64,000 nucleotides of DNA from JBOZRQ01 sp050789255. Its GTDB lineage: Bacteria > Bacillota > Sulfobacillia > Symbiobacteriales > Symbiobacteriaceae. Both the position numbers and the translations under genes were made by a program. Shown one piece after another: positions 37,204-46,234 of the stretch (the first letter of the stretch is position 1; every line of letters starts with the position of its first letter). The stretch spans positions 1 through 64,000 of the forward strand of contig JBOZRQ010000059.1 of assembly GCA_050789255.1 (NCBI GenBank). Direction: 5' to 3'. Below the pieces are notes generated by a model. It saw only the letters and a program-made list of their open reading frames with translations. It did no database searches and was not told the origin of the DNA.

Positions 37204-37913
37204 TGGCCCTGCTGCAACTGCGGAACGTTCACACCTACTATGGTGCGATTCATGCTCTCAAGGGCGTCGACATGCACGTGAACCAGGGCGAGATCGTCAC
37301 CCTGATCGGATCAAACGGCGCCGGCAAGTCGACCACCCTGAAGACCATCTCCGGCATTCTCGGGCCCAGGGAGGGCGAGGTTGCCTTCAACGGGCAGAAG
37401 ATCAGCGGCCTGGAGGCCCACAAGATTACCGAGCTGGGCATCGCTCACGTACCGGAAGGACGGCGGATCTTCCCGCGGCTGACGGTGCAGGAGAACCTGG
37501 AGATGGGCGCCTTCACGATGAACGACCAGGCTCGCATCAAGCAGAACCTGGAGCGGGTCTTCACCCTGTTCCCGCGGCTCAAGGAGCGGGTCAGCCAGCT
37601 GGGCGGCACCCTCTCGGGCGGGGAGCAGCAGATGCTGGCCATGGGGCGGGCGCTGATGATGGATCCTAAGCTGCTCATGCTCGACGAGCCCTCCATGGGC
37701 CTTGCCCCGATCCTGGTGGAGCAAATCTTCCAGACCGTCGTGGAGCTGAACAAGGCGGGGGTTACGATCCTGCTGGTGGAGCAAAACGCGCTGCAGGCGC
37801 TTACGATCGCCCACCGTGGCTATGTGATTCAGACAGGGACGATTGCCCTGCACGACGAAGCTAAGAATCTGCTGACCAACGAGGCCGTAAAAGAGGCCTA
37901 CTTGGGCCACTAG
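37203..37913 (+). CDS. livF: Branched-chain amino acid ABC ATPase LivF
   Basis: Second ATPase, 236 aa: Walker A GSNGAGKST, the LivF block VPEGRRIFPRLTVQENLEMGA, signature LSGGEQQMLAMGRALM and Walker B LLMLDEPSMGLAPI. Starts inside the livG stop (TGATG), so the two ATPases are coupled. Confidence 0.95.
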   Translation: MALLQLRNVHTYYGAIHALKGVDMHVNQGEIVTLIGSNGAGKSTTLKTISGILGPREGEVAFNGQKISGLEAHKITELGIAHVPEGRRIFPRLTVQENLEMGAFTMNDQARIKQNLERVFTLFPRLKERVSQLGGTLSGGEQQMLAMGRALMMDPKLLMLDEPSMGLAPILVEQIFQTVVELNKAGVTILLVEQNALQALTIAHRGYVIQTGTIALHDEAKNLLTNEAVKEAYLGH

Positions 37914-37920
37914 TCCAGCA

Positions 37921-37946
37921 AGCGGGCCGGCATCAGCCGGCCCGCT
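37921..37946 (+). terminator. Terminator after livF
   Basis: Perfect 11-bp stem AGCGGGCCGGC / GCCGGCCCGCT with loop ATCA; the T tract after it is poor (CTACTTC). Confidence 0.65.
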
Positions 37947-37974
37947 CTACTTCGCACGGAAGGGGGACGTCACC

Positions 37975-38829
37975 ATATCTCTGCCCTACCTGGTTATTCT
38001 CCTGGCGGTTCTCTCCGTGTCCGGCGCCTCCGTCCTGGTGAAGCTCTCGACGGCCGCCCCGTTGGTGATCGCCTTCTACCGTCTTGCCTTCTCCGTGGTG
38101 CTGCTTGGTGGACCGCTGCTGTGGCAAAAACCGGAGCGCCCTTCGCGTCGGGACATTGGACTGTCGCTGCTGAGCGGCGTGTTCCTGGCGGCGCACTTCG
38201 CCACCTGGTTCTTCAGCCTGACGCTGACCTCCATTGCCTCTTCGACGGTGCTGGTTAGCACGCACCCGTTCCTTGTCCTTGCCTATAACTATTTGGTGCG
38301 CGGCGAACGGACGACGCGGTCAGCCCTTGCTGGGGTACTGGTTGCAGTAGTTGGAGCTTCACTGATTGGCTGGGGCGACTTTGCGCTGGATGCCCGGTCC
38401 CTGCTCGGCGACCTGCTGGCCTTCCTCGGCGCCGTGACGGTAACGGGGTACTTCCTCATCGGACAGAATGTTCGGCAGCGGGTCGGCGCGGTGGTCTACT
38501 CCGCAACGGCGTACAGCTCGGCGACGGTTGTTCTCCTGGTGTTGGCCCTGCTTTGGGGGAGCCCGCTCCACGGCTTCGACTCCATCAACTGGTGGATCTT
38601 CACTGGCCTGGCGGTTTTTCCGACGATCTTCGGCCACACCCTGTTTAACTGGGCCCTCAAGTTTGTGCCTGCGTCCGTCATCTCCGTGAATATCCTGGCT
38701 GAGCCGATCGGCGCTTCCTTGTTGGCCTATGCGATCTGGCGTTCCCTGCCCAGCACGCCCAGTTTGATGGGCGCCGTGCTCCTGCTGGTAGGCGTGGCGC
38801 TCTTCCTCCGATATAATCGAACTACCTAA
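37975..38829 (+). CDS. EamA-family (DMT) transporter
   Basis: Predicted 284-aa exporter with ten membrane helices in two EamA repeats (SGASVLVKLSTAAPLVIAFY and, in the second, EPIGASLLAYAIW). The first helix needs residues upstream of the only canonical start (GTG 38017). The best-placed start is ATA at 37975, eight bases after GGAAGGGGG; CTG at 37981 is the alternative. No ATG, GTG or TTG lies in frame between the livF terminator and 38017. Substrate unknown; a link to amino-acid efflux is only suggested by the neighbouring liv genes. Confidence 0.85.
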   Translation: MSLPYLVILLAVLSVSGASVLVKLSTAAPLVIAFYRLAFSVVLLGGPLLWQKPERPSRRDIGLSLLSGVFLAAHFATWFFSLTLTSIASSTVLVSTHPFLVLAYNYLVRGERTTRSALAGVLVAVVGASLIGWGDFALDARSLLGDLLAFLGAVTVTGYFLIGQNVRQRVGAVVYSATAYSSATVVLLVLALLWGSPLHGFDSINWWIFTGLAVFPTIFGHTLFNWALKFVPASVISVNILAEPIGASLLAYAIWRSLPSTPSLMGAVLLLVGVALFLRYNRTT

Positions 38830-38933
38830 ACCTTCGACCGTTAGAAAACGCATCTCATAAGCGAACATCTATCAACTAAGCGGGTGGAGGCGAACCCTCT
38901 CCGCTATACTGCATGCGCGAGGGGGGCACAAGA

Positions 38934-39680
38934 GTGGAGTGGTTGCAGCACCTCAGTGTCGTCGACTATATCATCCTCATAGCGTTAATCGTCGCCTTCG
39001 CGATCGGCTGGGCTCGAGGGCTCGTCGACATTCTGCTGGGCTTTATGGTATATCTGGTGACGGTGTTCGTGGCTGGTCGTTACACCAGCGACGTGGTTGC
39101 CTGGCTCAACCGGACCTGGGGTGCGGAAGCGCGGCTGGCTGGCGCCATCGAGCGTAAGATCAGCTTGCCAGCGGAGGCGTTCAAGGCGCCGACGGCATCG
39201 ATCCCCTGGGATAAGGTGCTGGAGTGGCTGCGGGACGTGCCAATGCCGGAGGCATACAAGGCCACACTGGCCCAGCGGGTAGCCGAGTGGTCGGGATCGG
39301 CGGGCTCCCAGTCCGTTGCCAAGTATATCGTCCAGCAGATCGCCGGGGGCGTGTTGAGCGCACTGGTTTTTGTGGCGCTCTCCCTGGTGGTGGGCTGGCT
39401 CCTGGCCCTATTGGGCAGGCTGGTGAGTGACCAGATCAAAGAGATCCCGCTGGTTGGTATGGCGAACCGACTTCTCGGCGCCGGCGTACAGGGGCTTGAG
39501 GTGATCGTCAGCCTATCGATCGTGGTGGCCCTGGTGGTGCCGGCCCTTTCGATGTACGGCATGAAGTCTGTAGGCGACTCGGTGGCACATTCGCAGTTGA
39601 CGCCGCACCTGCTCACGGTTTATGACTGGATAAGGGGATTGCTGTTCGGAGGTGCGAATGGCACCTTCTTCGCCTCGTAG
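38934..39680 (+). CDS. CvpA-family membrane protein
   Basis: Predicted 248-aa protein with the CvpA N-terminal pattern (VDYIILIALIVAFAIGWARGLVDILLGF) and further membrane helices at about 140-170 and 190-215, separated by a soluble stretch. CvpA proteins affect envelope homeostasis in several bacteria; mechanism unknown. GTG at 38934 has GGGGGG seven bases upstream. A TATACT at 38905-38910 would start transcription near 38917, past the earlier ATG at 38913, which supports this start. Confidence 0.82.
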   Translation: MEWLQHLSVVDYIILIALIVAFAIGWARGLVDILLGFMVYLVTVFVAGRYTSDVVAWLNRTWGAEARLAGAIERKISLPAEAFKAPTASIPWDKVLEWLRDVPMPEAYKATLAQRVAEWSGSAGSQSVAKYIVQQIAGGVLSALVFVALSLVVGWLLALLGRLVSDQIKEIPLVGMANRLLGAGVQGLEVIVSLSIVVALVVPALSMYGMKSVGDSVAHSQLTPHLLTVYDWIRGLLFGGANGTFFAS

Positions 39681-39701
39681 GCGGTGCAGGAGGGCTCTAC
39701 T

Positions 39702-39914
39702 GTGGTGGAACGGGTGAAGTATGAGATCGGCGATGTGGTGCAGCTCAAGAAGGCGCATCCATGTGGGGCTGACCGGTGGGAGATCTATCGCACGGGCATC
39801 GATTTTGGCCTCAAGTGTATGGGCTGCGGTCATCGGGTGATGATTCCGCGGGTGAAATTCGAGAAGTCGGTGAAGCAACGGTGGGCCAAGGGAACGGTTG
39901 AGAACGCGCCTTGA
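39702..39914 (+). CDS. DUF951 small protein
   Basis: Predicted 70-aa protein with the DUF951 pattern: YEIGDVVQLKKAHPCGADRWEIYRTGIDFGLKCMGCGHRVMIPR. The three cysteines (PCG, CMGC) may bind metal. It is commonly found near rpsF in Bacillota. GTG start with GGAGGG upstream. Its stop overlaps the -35 of the rpsF promoter. Confidence 0.85.
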   Translation: MVERVKYEIGDVVQLKKAHPCGADRWEIYRTGIDFGLKCMGCGHRVMIPRVKFEKSVKQRWAKGTVENAP

Positions 39915-39939
39915 TCATTCCGAACGCGCGTGTTATAGT
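39911..39939 (+). promoter_or_regulatory. Promoter of rpsF-ssb-rpsR
   Basis: TTGATC (39911-39916), a 17-bp spacer and TATAGT (39934-39939), 107 bp before the rpsF start. Confidence 0.8.
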
Positions 39940-39946
39940 GGATTGT

Positions 39947-40014
39947 GCTCGCTAAGAGGCGAGCCAGTAGGCGCAGCTTGAACGCTGCTGCCTCCCTGCT
40001 CCACTTCAGTGGAG
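39947..40014 (+). promoter_or_regulatory. Structured rpsF leader
   Basis: Three consecutive hairpins: GCTCGC/GCGAGC (39947-39964), GCAGC/GCTGC (39972-39987) and CTCCACT/AGTGGAG (39999-40014). The position suggests feedback binding by the S6-S18 complex, but I do not see the CCG bulge described for that leader, so the role is uncertain. Confidence 0.4.
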
Positions 40015-40045
40015 CCACCAGACCATGGGGAGGAGGGAAACCCGA

Positions 40046-40333
40046 ATGAGGATGTATGAGCTGATGGTCATCGCCCGTCCCGACCTTGACGAAGCCGGCA
40101 ACCAGGCGCTTGTCGACCGCATCTCCGGTCTTGTCACCAACAACGGTGGCGCGATCGAGAAGATCGAAGCGACCAAGCGTCAGCGCCTGGCCTACGAAAT
40201 CAAGGATTTCAAGGACGGCCTGTACACGCTCGTCTACTTCAAGGGTGAGCCGAAGACCGCGGAGGAACTGAACCGCGTTCTGAAGATCACCGATGAAGTG
40301 ATCCGGTTCCTGATCGTCCGACCGGAGGCGTAG
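40046..40333 (+). CDS. rpsF: 30S ribosomal protein S6
   Basis: Predicted 95-aa protein: MYELMVIARPDLDEAG start, IEKIEATKRQRLAYEIKDFKDGLY centre, ending in VIRFLIVRPEA. Forms a pair with S18 in the 30S platform. GGGAGGAGGG precedes the ATG at 40046. Confidence 0.97.
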   Translation: MRMYELMVIARPDLDEAGNQALVDRISGLVTNNGGAIEKIEATKRQRLAYEIKDFKDGLYTLVYFKGEPKTAEELNRVLKITDEVIRFLIVRPEA

Positions 40334-40354
40334 GCCTGAAAAGGGGGTAAGGAT

Positions 40355-40807
40355 GTGCTCAATACCGTTGTTTTGATCGGCCGCCTTACCAAGGACCCGG
40401 AGTTGCGCTACACCCCGGGCGGCAAGGCTGTCGCCACGCTGCGGCTCGCCGTTGACCGTGGCACCACCAATGCCCAGGGCGAAAAGGAAACGGACTTCAT
40501 CGATGTGGTCGTGTGGGAACGGCAGGCTGAAACCGTTGCCAACTACCTGCAAAAGGGCCGCCTGATTGCGGTCCAGGGACGTCTGCAGATCCGCCAGTAC
40601 GACACCCAGGAAGGCCAGCGCCGCGAACGAGCGGAAGTGGTGGCCAACACCGTTCGCTTCCTTGACCGTGGTCAAGAGGGCGGCGGCGGCATGGGTGGTG
40701 CCGGTGGCGGCATGAGCGAGCGTCCGACGGGTGGTCCCCGTCGCGAGTCGACGGGTGGCATGGGTAGCACGCCGAACTTTAACGACGACGATGATGTCCC
40801 CTTCTAA
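40355..40807 (+). CDS. ssb: Single-stranded DNA-binding protein
   Basis: Predicted 150-aa SSB: OB fold (LIGRLTKDPELRYTPGGKAVATLRLAV... VVVWERQAETVANYLQKG) to about residue 105, a Gly-rich linker, and the acidic C-terminal tail DDDDVPF that recruits partners. GTG start. Between rpsF and rpsR as usual. Confidence 0.97.
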   Translation: MLNTVVLIGRLTKDPELRYTPGGKAVATLRLAVDRGTTNAQGEKETDFIDVVVWERQAETVANYLQKGRLIAVQGRLQIRQYDTQEGQRRERAEVVANTVRFLDRGQEGGGGMGGAGGGMSERPTGGPRRESTGGMGSTPNFNDDDDVPF

Positions 40808-40827
40808 CGAAAGGAGGACACACGAAT

Positions 40828-41058
40828 ATGCGTCGGGAACGTGGACGTCGGCCTAAGCGCCGCGTATGCAGCTTCTGCGTGGACAAGGTCGAGAACATCG
40901 ACTATAAGGACACCAATCGTCTGAAGCGGTACATTACGGAGCGTGGCAAGATTCTGCCCCGCCGGATTTCTGGCAACTGCGCTGCTCACCAGCGTGGTCT
41001 GACCACTGCGATCAAGCGGGCGCGCATTGTGGCCCTGCTGCCGTTTACCGTAGAGTAG
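40828..41058 (+). CDS. rpsR: 30S ribosomal protein S18
   Basis: Predicted 76-aa basic protein with CSFC near residues 14-17 and GNCAAHQR near 49-56; with two Cys pairs partly kept it may be a zinc-containing S18. The block DTNRLKRYITERGKILPRRISG is diagnostic. AAAGGAGG precedes the ATG. Confidence 0.97.
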   Translation: MRRERGRRPKRRVCSFCVDKVENIDYKDTNRLKRYITERGKILPRRISGNCAAHQRGLTTAIKRARIVALLPFTVE

Positions 41059-41080
41059 GCGGTTACCAGAAGCACAACAG

Positions 41081-41107
41081 GGGCACCGCAGAAGCGGTGC
41101 CCTTTTT
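41081..41107 (+). terminator. Terminator after rpsR
   Basis: Perfect 9-bp stem GGGCACCGC / GCGGTGCCC with loop AGAA followed by TTTTT. Confidence 0.9.
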
Positions 41108-41132
41108 GCCTATAAACAAAGGAGCATGGGTC

Positions 41133-42152
41133 ATGGAGAGGCGCTCTGGTAGGGCCAGCGGGCTGGTTTTTGGCGGAATCATGGCGGCGCTGGCATTGGT
41201 TTTCGCCCTGGTTCCGGTTCTGACCATATTCCTGCCCATTCCGATCGTGCTGACTTACGTACGCTTTGGCGGAAGAACCGCTGCCCTGACCAGCGTTATC
41301 ACGGTTCTATTGTCAGCCATGTTCTTGGGCATCGTGCAGGCGATTCTGCTGGTCCCCGGTGGCATTCTGCCCGGGCTCGTCTTTGGCTACGGCGTTCGCA
41401 ACAAGCTCCGCCCGATGACGATCGGTCTGATCGCCGTGGTGTTCTTCTTCGTTGGGTATGCCGCTGAGTACACGATCAGCCGAGCGGTCATGTTCGAGGG
41501 GCGGGACCCCATCCAGGCGGCGGCGGAGTCGGAGGTGGGTCGGCAGCAACTCAGCCAGACGATTGGCTTTCTCAGAAGCGTGTACGCCCCGGCTAACGCC
41601 ACGCCGGCCCAGCAGCAATCGGCGCAGGCATTGCTGCAACTTCTGGATGAGTTCGAGCGGAACCCCGTGGCAATGACCTGGACCTTGTTGCCGTCGGGCC
41701 TGTTCCTGTTGGGAAGCATCTCGACCTGGATCAACTATCAGCTTTGCCGGTTGGTCCTGCCTCGCTTCGGGCACGAGGTGCCCAAAGCGACGCCCTTTGG
41801 TGAGTTCCGGCTTCCTGCCTGGCTGACCTGGGTCTTCGTGCTGCTCTCCATGGCAATGAGCTTCTCTGGTCTGCAGGGATCGCTGTTGGCGGCGCCCTGG
41901 TGGGTGCAGTTGCTGTTCAACGTGCTGTCGCCGCTCTCGTTAATTTTTGTGCTTTCTGGCCTTGCCGTAGCCTACGGGTTCCTCCGCAAGCGGGATATCC
42001 CGAAGCCGGCGGCCATTGGCATAACACTGCTTGGTTTCTTCCTTGGCCAATACGGTCAGACCCTGTACATGATGCTGGCCATGTGGGATACCATTTTCGA
42101 TTTCCGGGGACTCGGACACGGTATGCTCAAGCGTGCTGACGATACCCCGTAG
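41133..42152 (+). CDS. yybS: YybS-like DUF2232 membrane protein
   Basis: Predicted 339-aa protein with about eight membrane helices. The N-terminus GLVFGGIMAALALVFALVPVLTIFLPIPIVLTYVRFG and the location immediately before rplI match YybS (DUF2232) of Bacillota. Function unknown; a transporter role is only a guess from the topology. AAAGGAG precedes the ATG. Confidence 0.82.
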   Translation: MERRSGRASGLVFGGIMAALALVFALVPVLTIFLPIPIVLTYVRFGGRTAALTSVITVLLSAMFLGIVQAILLVPGGILPGLVFGYGVRNKLRPMTIGLIAVVFFFVGYAAEYTISRAVMFEGRDPIQAAAESEVGRQQLSQTIGFLRSVYAPANATPAQQQSAQALLQLLDEFERNPVAMTWTLLPSGLFLLGSISTWINYQLCRLVLPRFGHEVPKATPFGEFRLPAWLTWVFVLLSMAMSFSGLQGSLLAAPWWVQLLFNVLSPLSLIFVLSGLAVAYGFLRKRDIPKPAAIGITLLGFFLGQYGQTLYMMLAMWDTIFDFRGLGHGMLKRADDTP

Positions 42153-42184
42153 CAGGGGCTATGACTCCACCGGGAGGGGATATC

Positions 42185-42631
42185 ATGAAGGTTATTCTGA
42201 AGGCCGATGTAAAGGGCACAGGCAAGAAGGGCGAAAGCGTTGAGGTTTCGGACGGGTACGCTCGCAACTTCCTGTTCCCGCGCAACCTTGCTGTAGAGGC
42301 TTCGGCGGGCGCCCTCAAGAGCCTGCAGGAGGAGAAGAACGCCCAGATTCGCAAGCAGGAGCGGATCCTGACGGATCTGAAGGCCCTGAGGGATCAGCTC
42401 GAAGGCCAGACCGTCACCGTCCCGGCCAAGTGTGGCGAGAACGGCCGCCTGTTCGGCTCGATCACCAACAAGGACATTGCGGATGCGATTGGCAAGTTCC
42501 TGAAGAAGGACTTCGACCGCAAGCTGATCGAATTGAACACGCCGATCAAGTCGCTGGGGATCTATCCGGTCACCTTGAAGTTTGGCCACAACATCTCCGG
42601 CACAGTCAACGTCCATATAGTAGAGGCATAA
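42185..42631 (+). CDS. rplI: 50S ribosomal protein L9
   Basis: Predicted 148-aa protein: MKVILKADVKGTGKKGESVEVSDGY N-domain with NFLFPRNLAVEA, a long connecting helix and the C-domain GRLFGSITNKDIADAI. GGGAGGGG precedes the ATG. Confidence 0.97.
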   Translation: MKVILKADVKGTGKKGESVEVSDGYARNFLFPRNLAVEASAGALKSLQEEKNAQIRKQERILTDLKALRDQLEGQTVTVPAKCGENGRLFGSITNKDIADAIGKFLKKDFDRKLIELNTPIKSLGIYPVTLKFGHNISGTVNVHIVEA

Positions 42632-42712
42632 TCCAAAGCGGCCCGTCCGGAGTAGCCGGCCGGGCCGCATCTGGTAAAAGAGGAGGTGGGGGGCGCTTCG
42701 TGCCCTGCACTT

Positions 42713-44662
42713 ATGAAAGATATTCTAGACAAGCTAATTCGGGCTGGGCGCCAGGAAGAGGGCGGCGTAAAGCTAAGTGCAGAGGAAATGCTGCGCCGCC
42801 AGGTAGGGGCTCTCTTTGGTCTACTTACGAACGTGTGGGGGCCGGAGCGCCTCGTGCTGAAGGCCGGTAAGCTGGAGGCCCTTTCCCTTATGAAATCCGA
42901 GTCCGTGGGGGAGCAGGTGCTGGCCCTGCAGCGCCTGGTGTACGAGGATCCCACCATTGAGGGGGTCCCTTCGCGTGCACAGATTCCGAAGATCCTGGAC
43001 CAACTGGAGAGCGAGATCGCCGATCTGATCGCCCGCCGCTCGGTGGAGGACAAGATCGAGAAGAAGATCCACCAGCGGATGCAGGAGCGTCACGAGGAGT
43101 ATGTGCGCGAGATCAAGCAGCAGGTGCTCAAGGAGGACTCGGGCCCCGAGAACGCTGCTACACAGAAGAAGCTTCAGCACCTTGAGCAGCTCGAGCAGAA
43201 GAAGCTCGCCCGCACGGCGATCGAGGTGCTCCGACCCTCCAAGCTCGAGGAGGTCGTGGGTCAGGAGCGGGCGGTCAAGGCGCTGATGGCCAAGATTGCT
43301 TCGCCCTTCCCGCAGCACATCATCATGTACGGCCCGCCCGGCGTGGGCAAGACCACAGTCGCTCGCCTGGCGCTGGAAGAGGCGAAGAAGCTTCAGCACA
43401 CCCCGTTTGCGGAGGATGCCCCCTTTGTGGAGGTCGACGGCACCACCCTGCGCTGGGACCCCCGGGAGGTGACCAACCCGCTGCTGGGCAGCGTGCACGA
43501 CCCGATCTACCAGGGCGCCCGCCGGGAGATGGCCGACAGCGGCGTTCCCGAGCCGAAGCTGGGCCTGGTGACCGACGCCCATGGCGGCGTGCTGTTCATC
43601 GACGAGATCGGTGAGCTTGAGGCGATGCTTCAGAACAAGCTGCTGAAGGTCCTGGAGGACAAGCGGGTCCGGTTCGACTCCAGCTACTACGACCCCAACG
43701 ATCCAAACGTGCCGGCGTACGTAAAGCGGCTCTTCGATGAGGGCGCCCCGGCGGACTTCCTGCTAATTGGCGCCACGACCCGGGAGCCTCACGAGATCAA
43801 CCCCGCCCTGCGCTCCCGGTGTGCCGAGGTCTTCTTTGAGCCCCTCACCCCGTCGGACATCACCAAGATTGTCACCCAGGCCGCCGAGCGCCTTGGGGTG
43901 ACGCCTGAGCCTGGCGTGGCGGAGCTGATCGCCGAGTATACCATCGAAGGCCGTAAGGCGATTGGCATCCTCGCGGATGCTTACGGTCTGGCCTTGTACC
44001 AGCAGGGCAAGGCCGGCACCGAGCAGGCCGTGCTCACGAAGGAGCACGTCTACGAGGTCGTGCAGTCTGGTCGGCTGGCGCCCAACGTCCACCGCAAGGC
44101 CACCCCGACTGCCGAGGTCGGCCGAATCTATGGCCTGGGCGTGTTGGGCTACATTGGCTCGGTGCTGGAGATCGAGGCGGTGGCTTTCCCGGCGCGGGAG
44201 CCCGGCAAGGGCACCATTCGCATGAACGACACCGCCGGATCGATGACCAAGGACTCGGTTTTCAACGCTGCGGCTGTGGTGCGGCGCGCCACCGGCGAGG
44301 ACCTGACGAACTGGGATCTGCACATCAACATTGTCGGCGGCGGTCGGATCGACGGGCCGAGTGCTGGTCTGGCGATCTACCTGGCCATGATTTCGGCAAT
44401 TCAGGGGCGCCCCATCCGGCAGGACGTGGCGATCACCGGTGAGGTGTCGATTCGCGGGACCGCCAAGGCGATTGGCGGGGTCTATGAGAAGATCTACGGC
44501 GCCAAGCAGGCCGGCATGACCCGGGTGGTTCTGCCCGAGGAGAACCGCAAGGACGTGCCACAGGAAGTCAGCGGCATCGAGGTCTGCTACGCCTCCACCA
44601 TTGAGGAGGCCATGGCCCTGGTCTTCGCCCAGGACCAGCAGAACGTCCGCAGCGCGAGCTAA
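42713..44662 (+). CDS. lonC: Lon-family protease LonC
   Basis: Predicted 649-aa ATP-dependent protease. Residues 1-165 are helical and charged, Walker A is GPPGVGKT (207-214), Walker B is LFIDEIGEL, and the C-terminal Lon protease domain carries the catalytic Ser in DGPSAGLAIY and Lys in VYEKIYGAKQAG. The absence of the long Lon N-domain and the position between rplI and dnaB fit the LonC group of Bacillota. Starts are uncertain: the ATG has a distant ribosome site, and GTG at 42686 overlaps it. Confidence 0.9.
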   Translation: MKDILDKLIRAGRQEEGGVKLSAEEMLRRQVGALFGLLTNVWGPERLVLKAGKLEALSLMKSESVGEQVLALQRLVYEDPTIEGVPSRAQIPKILDQLESEIADLIARRSVEDKIEKKIHQRMQERHEEYVREIKQQVLKEDSGPENAATQKKLQHLEQLEQKKLARTAIEVLRPSKLEEVVGQERAVKALMAKIASPFPQHIIMYGPPGVGKTTVARLALEEAKKLQHTPFAEDAPFVEVDGTTLRWDPREVTNPLLGSVHDPIYQGARREMADSGVPEPKLGLVTDAHGGVLFIDEIGELEAMLQNKLLKVLEDKRVRFDSSYYDPNDPNVPAYVKRLFDEGAPADFLLIGATTREPHEINPALRSRCAEVFFEPLTPSDITKIVTQAAERLGVTPEPGVAELIAEYTIEGRKAIGILADAYGLALYQQGKAGTEQAVLTKEHVYEVVQSGRLAPNVHRKATPTAEVGRIYGLGVLGYIGSVLEIEAVAFPAREPGKGTIRMNDTAGSMTKDSVFNAAAVVRRATGEDLTNWDLHINIVGGGRIDGPSAGLAIYLAMISAIQGRPIRQDVAITGEVSIRGTAKAIGGVYEKIYGAKQAGMTRVVLPEENRKDVPQEVSGIEVCYASTIEEAMALVFAQDQQNVRSAS

Positions 44663-44668
44663 AGACGC

Positions 44669-44705
44669 AAAGGCCGGGGTGACAAAATCCCCCGGCCTTT
44701 GTTTT
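44669..44705 (+). terminator. Terminator after lonC
   Basis: AAAGGCCGGGG / CCCCGGCCTTT stem followed by GTTTT. Confidence 0.88.
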
Positions 44706-44783
44706 GGTGCGAGCTAGAGGATTTGGCCCGAATTAGACGAATCATTGGGAGAACTTACGAACCTATGTTTGGAGGTTCCGAGA

Positions 44784-46127
44784 TTGAACGCTTTTAGTGA
44801 GCGGGTTCCTCCTCAGAACCTCGAAGCTGAGCAGTCGGTTCTGGGCGCCTGCCTGATTGAACGCGAGGCCGTGGTCGCGGTCGCCAACGTGCTGCGTCCC
44901 GAGGACTTTTATGCAGACAAGCACAGCCAGCTATTCGAGGCCATTGTCGCGATCTTTAACCGCGGCGAGCCCGTCGACCTGATTACTGTTCAGGACGAGC
45001 TGAAGAAGCGCGGCCACCTGGAGAGCATCGGCGGGGTACCGTACCTGACCACGCTCATGAACATGGTGCCGACCACGGCGAACGTGCTACAGTACGCCGC
45101 GATCGTTGAGCAAAAGGCAGTGCTGCGTCGCCTTCAGAATGCCGCCCGCAGGGTGGTCGACGACTGCTACGCCACGGAGGACTATGAGGCAACCCTGGTG
45201 GAGGCCGAGAAGTCGATCTTCGCGGTTACGCAGAAGCGCTCTGCCAAGGGCTACGTGCACATCAAGGACGCCCTGGTCACGGCCTACGGCCACCTGGAGT
45301 ACCTGTATAGCTCCAAAGGCAAGACCACCGGTGTCACCAGTGGCTTCCGCGACCTCGACCAGATGACATCCGGCTTTCAGAAGTCGGACATGATTATTGT
45401 GGCGGCCCGTCCGTCTGTCGGTAAGACCGCCTTCACCTTGAACATCGCCCGAAACGCTGCGGTCGTTGGCGGGGCGAAGGTGGCCTTCTTCAGTCTCGAA
45501 ATGTCGGCAGAGCAGCTCGCCATGCGCCTGCTGGCTGCAGAGGCGGCTGTGGATGGCCACAAACTGCGCACCGGTCAGCTGGCGGATCAGGACTGGCAGC
45601 GCCTCGGCAGCGGCCTGGCGACCTTGGCGGAGTCGAACATCTTTATCGATGATACGCCCAACTGCCCTCTCCCCGAGGTGCGGGCGAAGGCTCGCCGCAT
45701 TTCGCAGGAGCACGGGCTGGACATGATCATCATCGACTACCTGCAGCTGATGAGCGTTCCCTCCCGGGCCGGGCAGCAGGCGAACCGTCAGCAGGAGATC
45801 TCGGAGATCTCCCGGTCGCTCAAGGCGCTCGCCCGTGAGCTGACGGTACCGGTGATCGCCCTGTCGCAGCTCTCCCGTTCGGTGGAGCAGCGCCAGGACA
45901 AACGCCCAATGCTGTCGGACCTCCGTGAATCGGGCGCCATTGAGCAGGACGCCGACATGGTGGCGTTCCTATACCGCGACGACTATTACGACCCGGAATC
46001 TGAGAAGAAGAACATGGTTGAGATCATCATCGCCAAGCACCGAAACGGTCCGGTGGGCTCGGTGGACCTGTACTTCATGAAAGACATTCAGAAGATGGTC
46101 GGCATGGAACACAGACGGGGGGCGTAA
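44784..46127 (+). CDS. dnaB: Replicative DNA helicase
   Basis: RecA-fold hexameric helicase (DnaC in B. subtilis naming), 447 aa. N-domain PPQNLEAEQSVLGACL, Walker A ARPSVGKTAFTLNIA, DMIIIDYLQLM Walker B and the C-terminal SDLRESGAIEQDADMVAFLYR. The start is TTG at 44784 with GGAGG eight bases upstream; an earlier in-frame opening lacks a site. No intein is present. Confidence 0.96.
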   Translation: MNAFSERVPPQNLEAEQSVLGACLIEREAVVAVANVLRPEDFYADKHSQLFEAIVAIFNRGEPVDLITVQDELKKRGHLESIGGVPYLTTLMNMVPTTANVLQYAAIVEQKAVLRRLQNAARRVVDDCYATEDYEATLVEAEKSIFAVTQKRSAKGYVHIKDALVTAYGHLEYLYSSKGKTTGVTSGFRDLDQMTSGFQKSDMIIVAARPSVGKTAFTLNIARNAAVVGGAKVAFFSLEMSAEQLAMRLLAAEAAVDGHKLRTGQLADQDWQRLGSGLATLAESNIFIDDTPNCPLPEVRAKARRISQEHGLDMIIIDYLQLMSVPSRAGQQANRQQEISEISRSLKALARELTVPVIALSQLSRSVEQRQDKRPMLSDLRESGAIEQDADMVAFLYRDDYYDPESEKKNMVEIIIAKHRNGPVGSVDLYFMKDIQKMVGMEHRRGA

Positions 46128-46146
46128 CGCTCCCCGTTTTTTTGTG
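46115..46146 (+). terminator. Terminator overlapping dnaB stop
   Basis: ACGGGG...CG / CG...CCCCGT stem that includes the dnaB stop codon, followed by seven Ts. Confidence 0.85.
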
Positions 46147-46200
46147 CAGAATATGTACGCGACGACGCGAGAATATTGCACGTCGCGAGCTAATCACATG

Positions 46201-46221
46201 TTACTCACAAACTGTGGATAA
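46201..46221. promoter_or_regulatory. DnaA box pair upstream of purA
   Basis: A perfect consensus box in inverse orientation (TGTGGATAA, 46213-46221) and a 7/9 match (TTACTCACA, 46201-46209) lie 14 bp upstream of the purA -35. A separate 7-bp dyad CGCGACG / CGTCGCG (46158-46164, 46181-46187) precedes them. Confidence 0.6.
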
Positions 46222-46234
46222 CTTTTGTGTCGCG

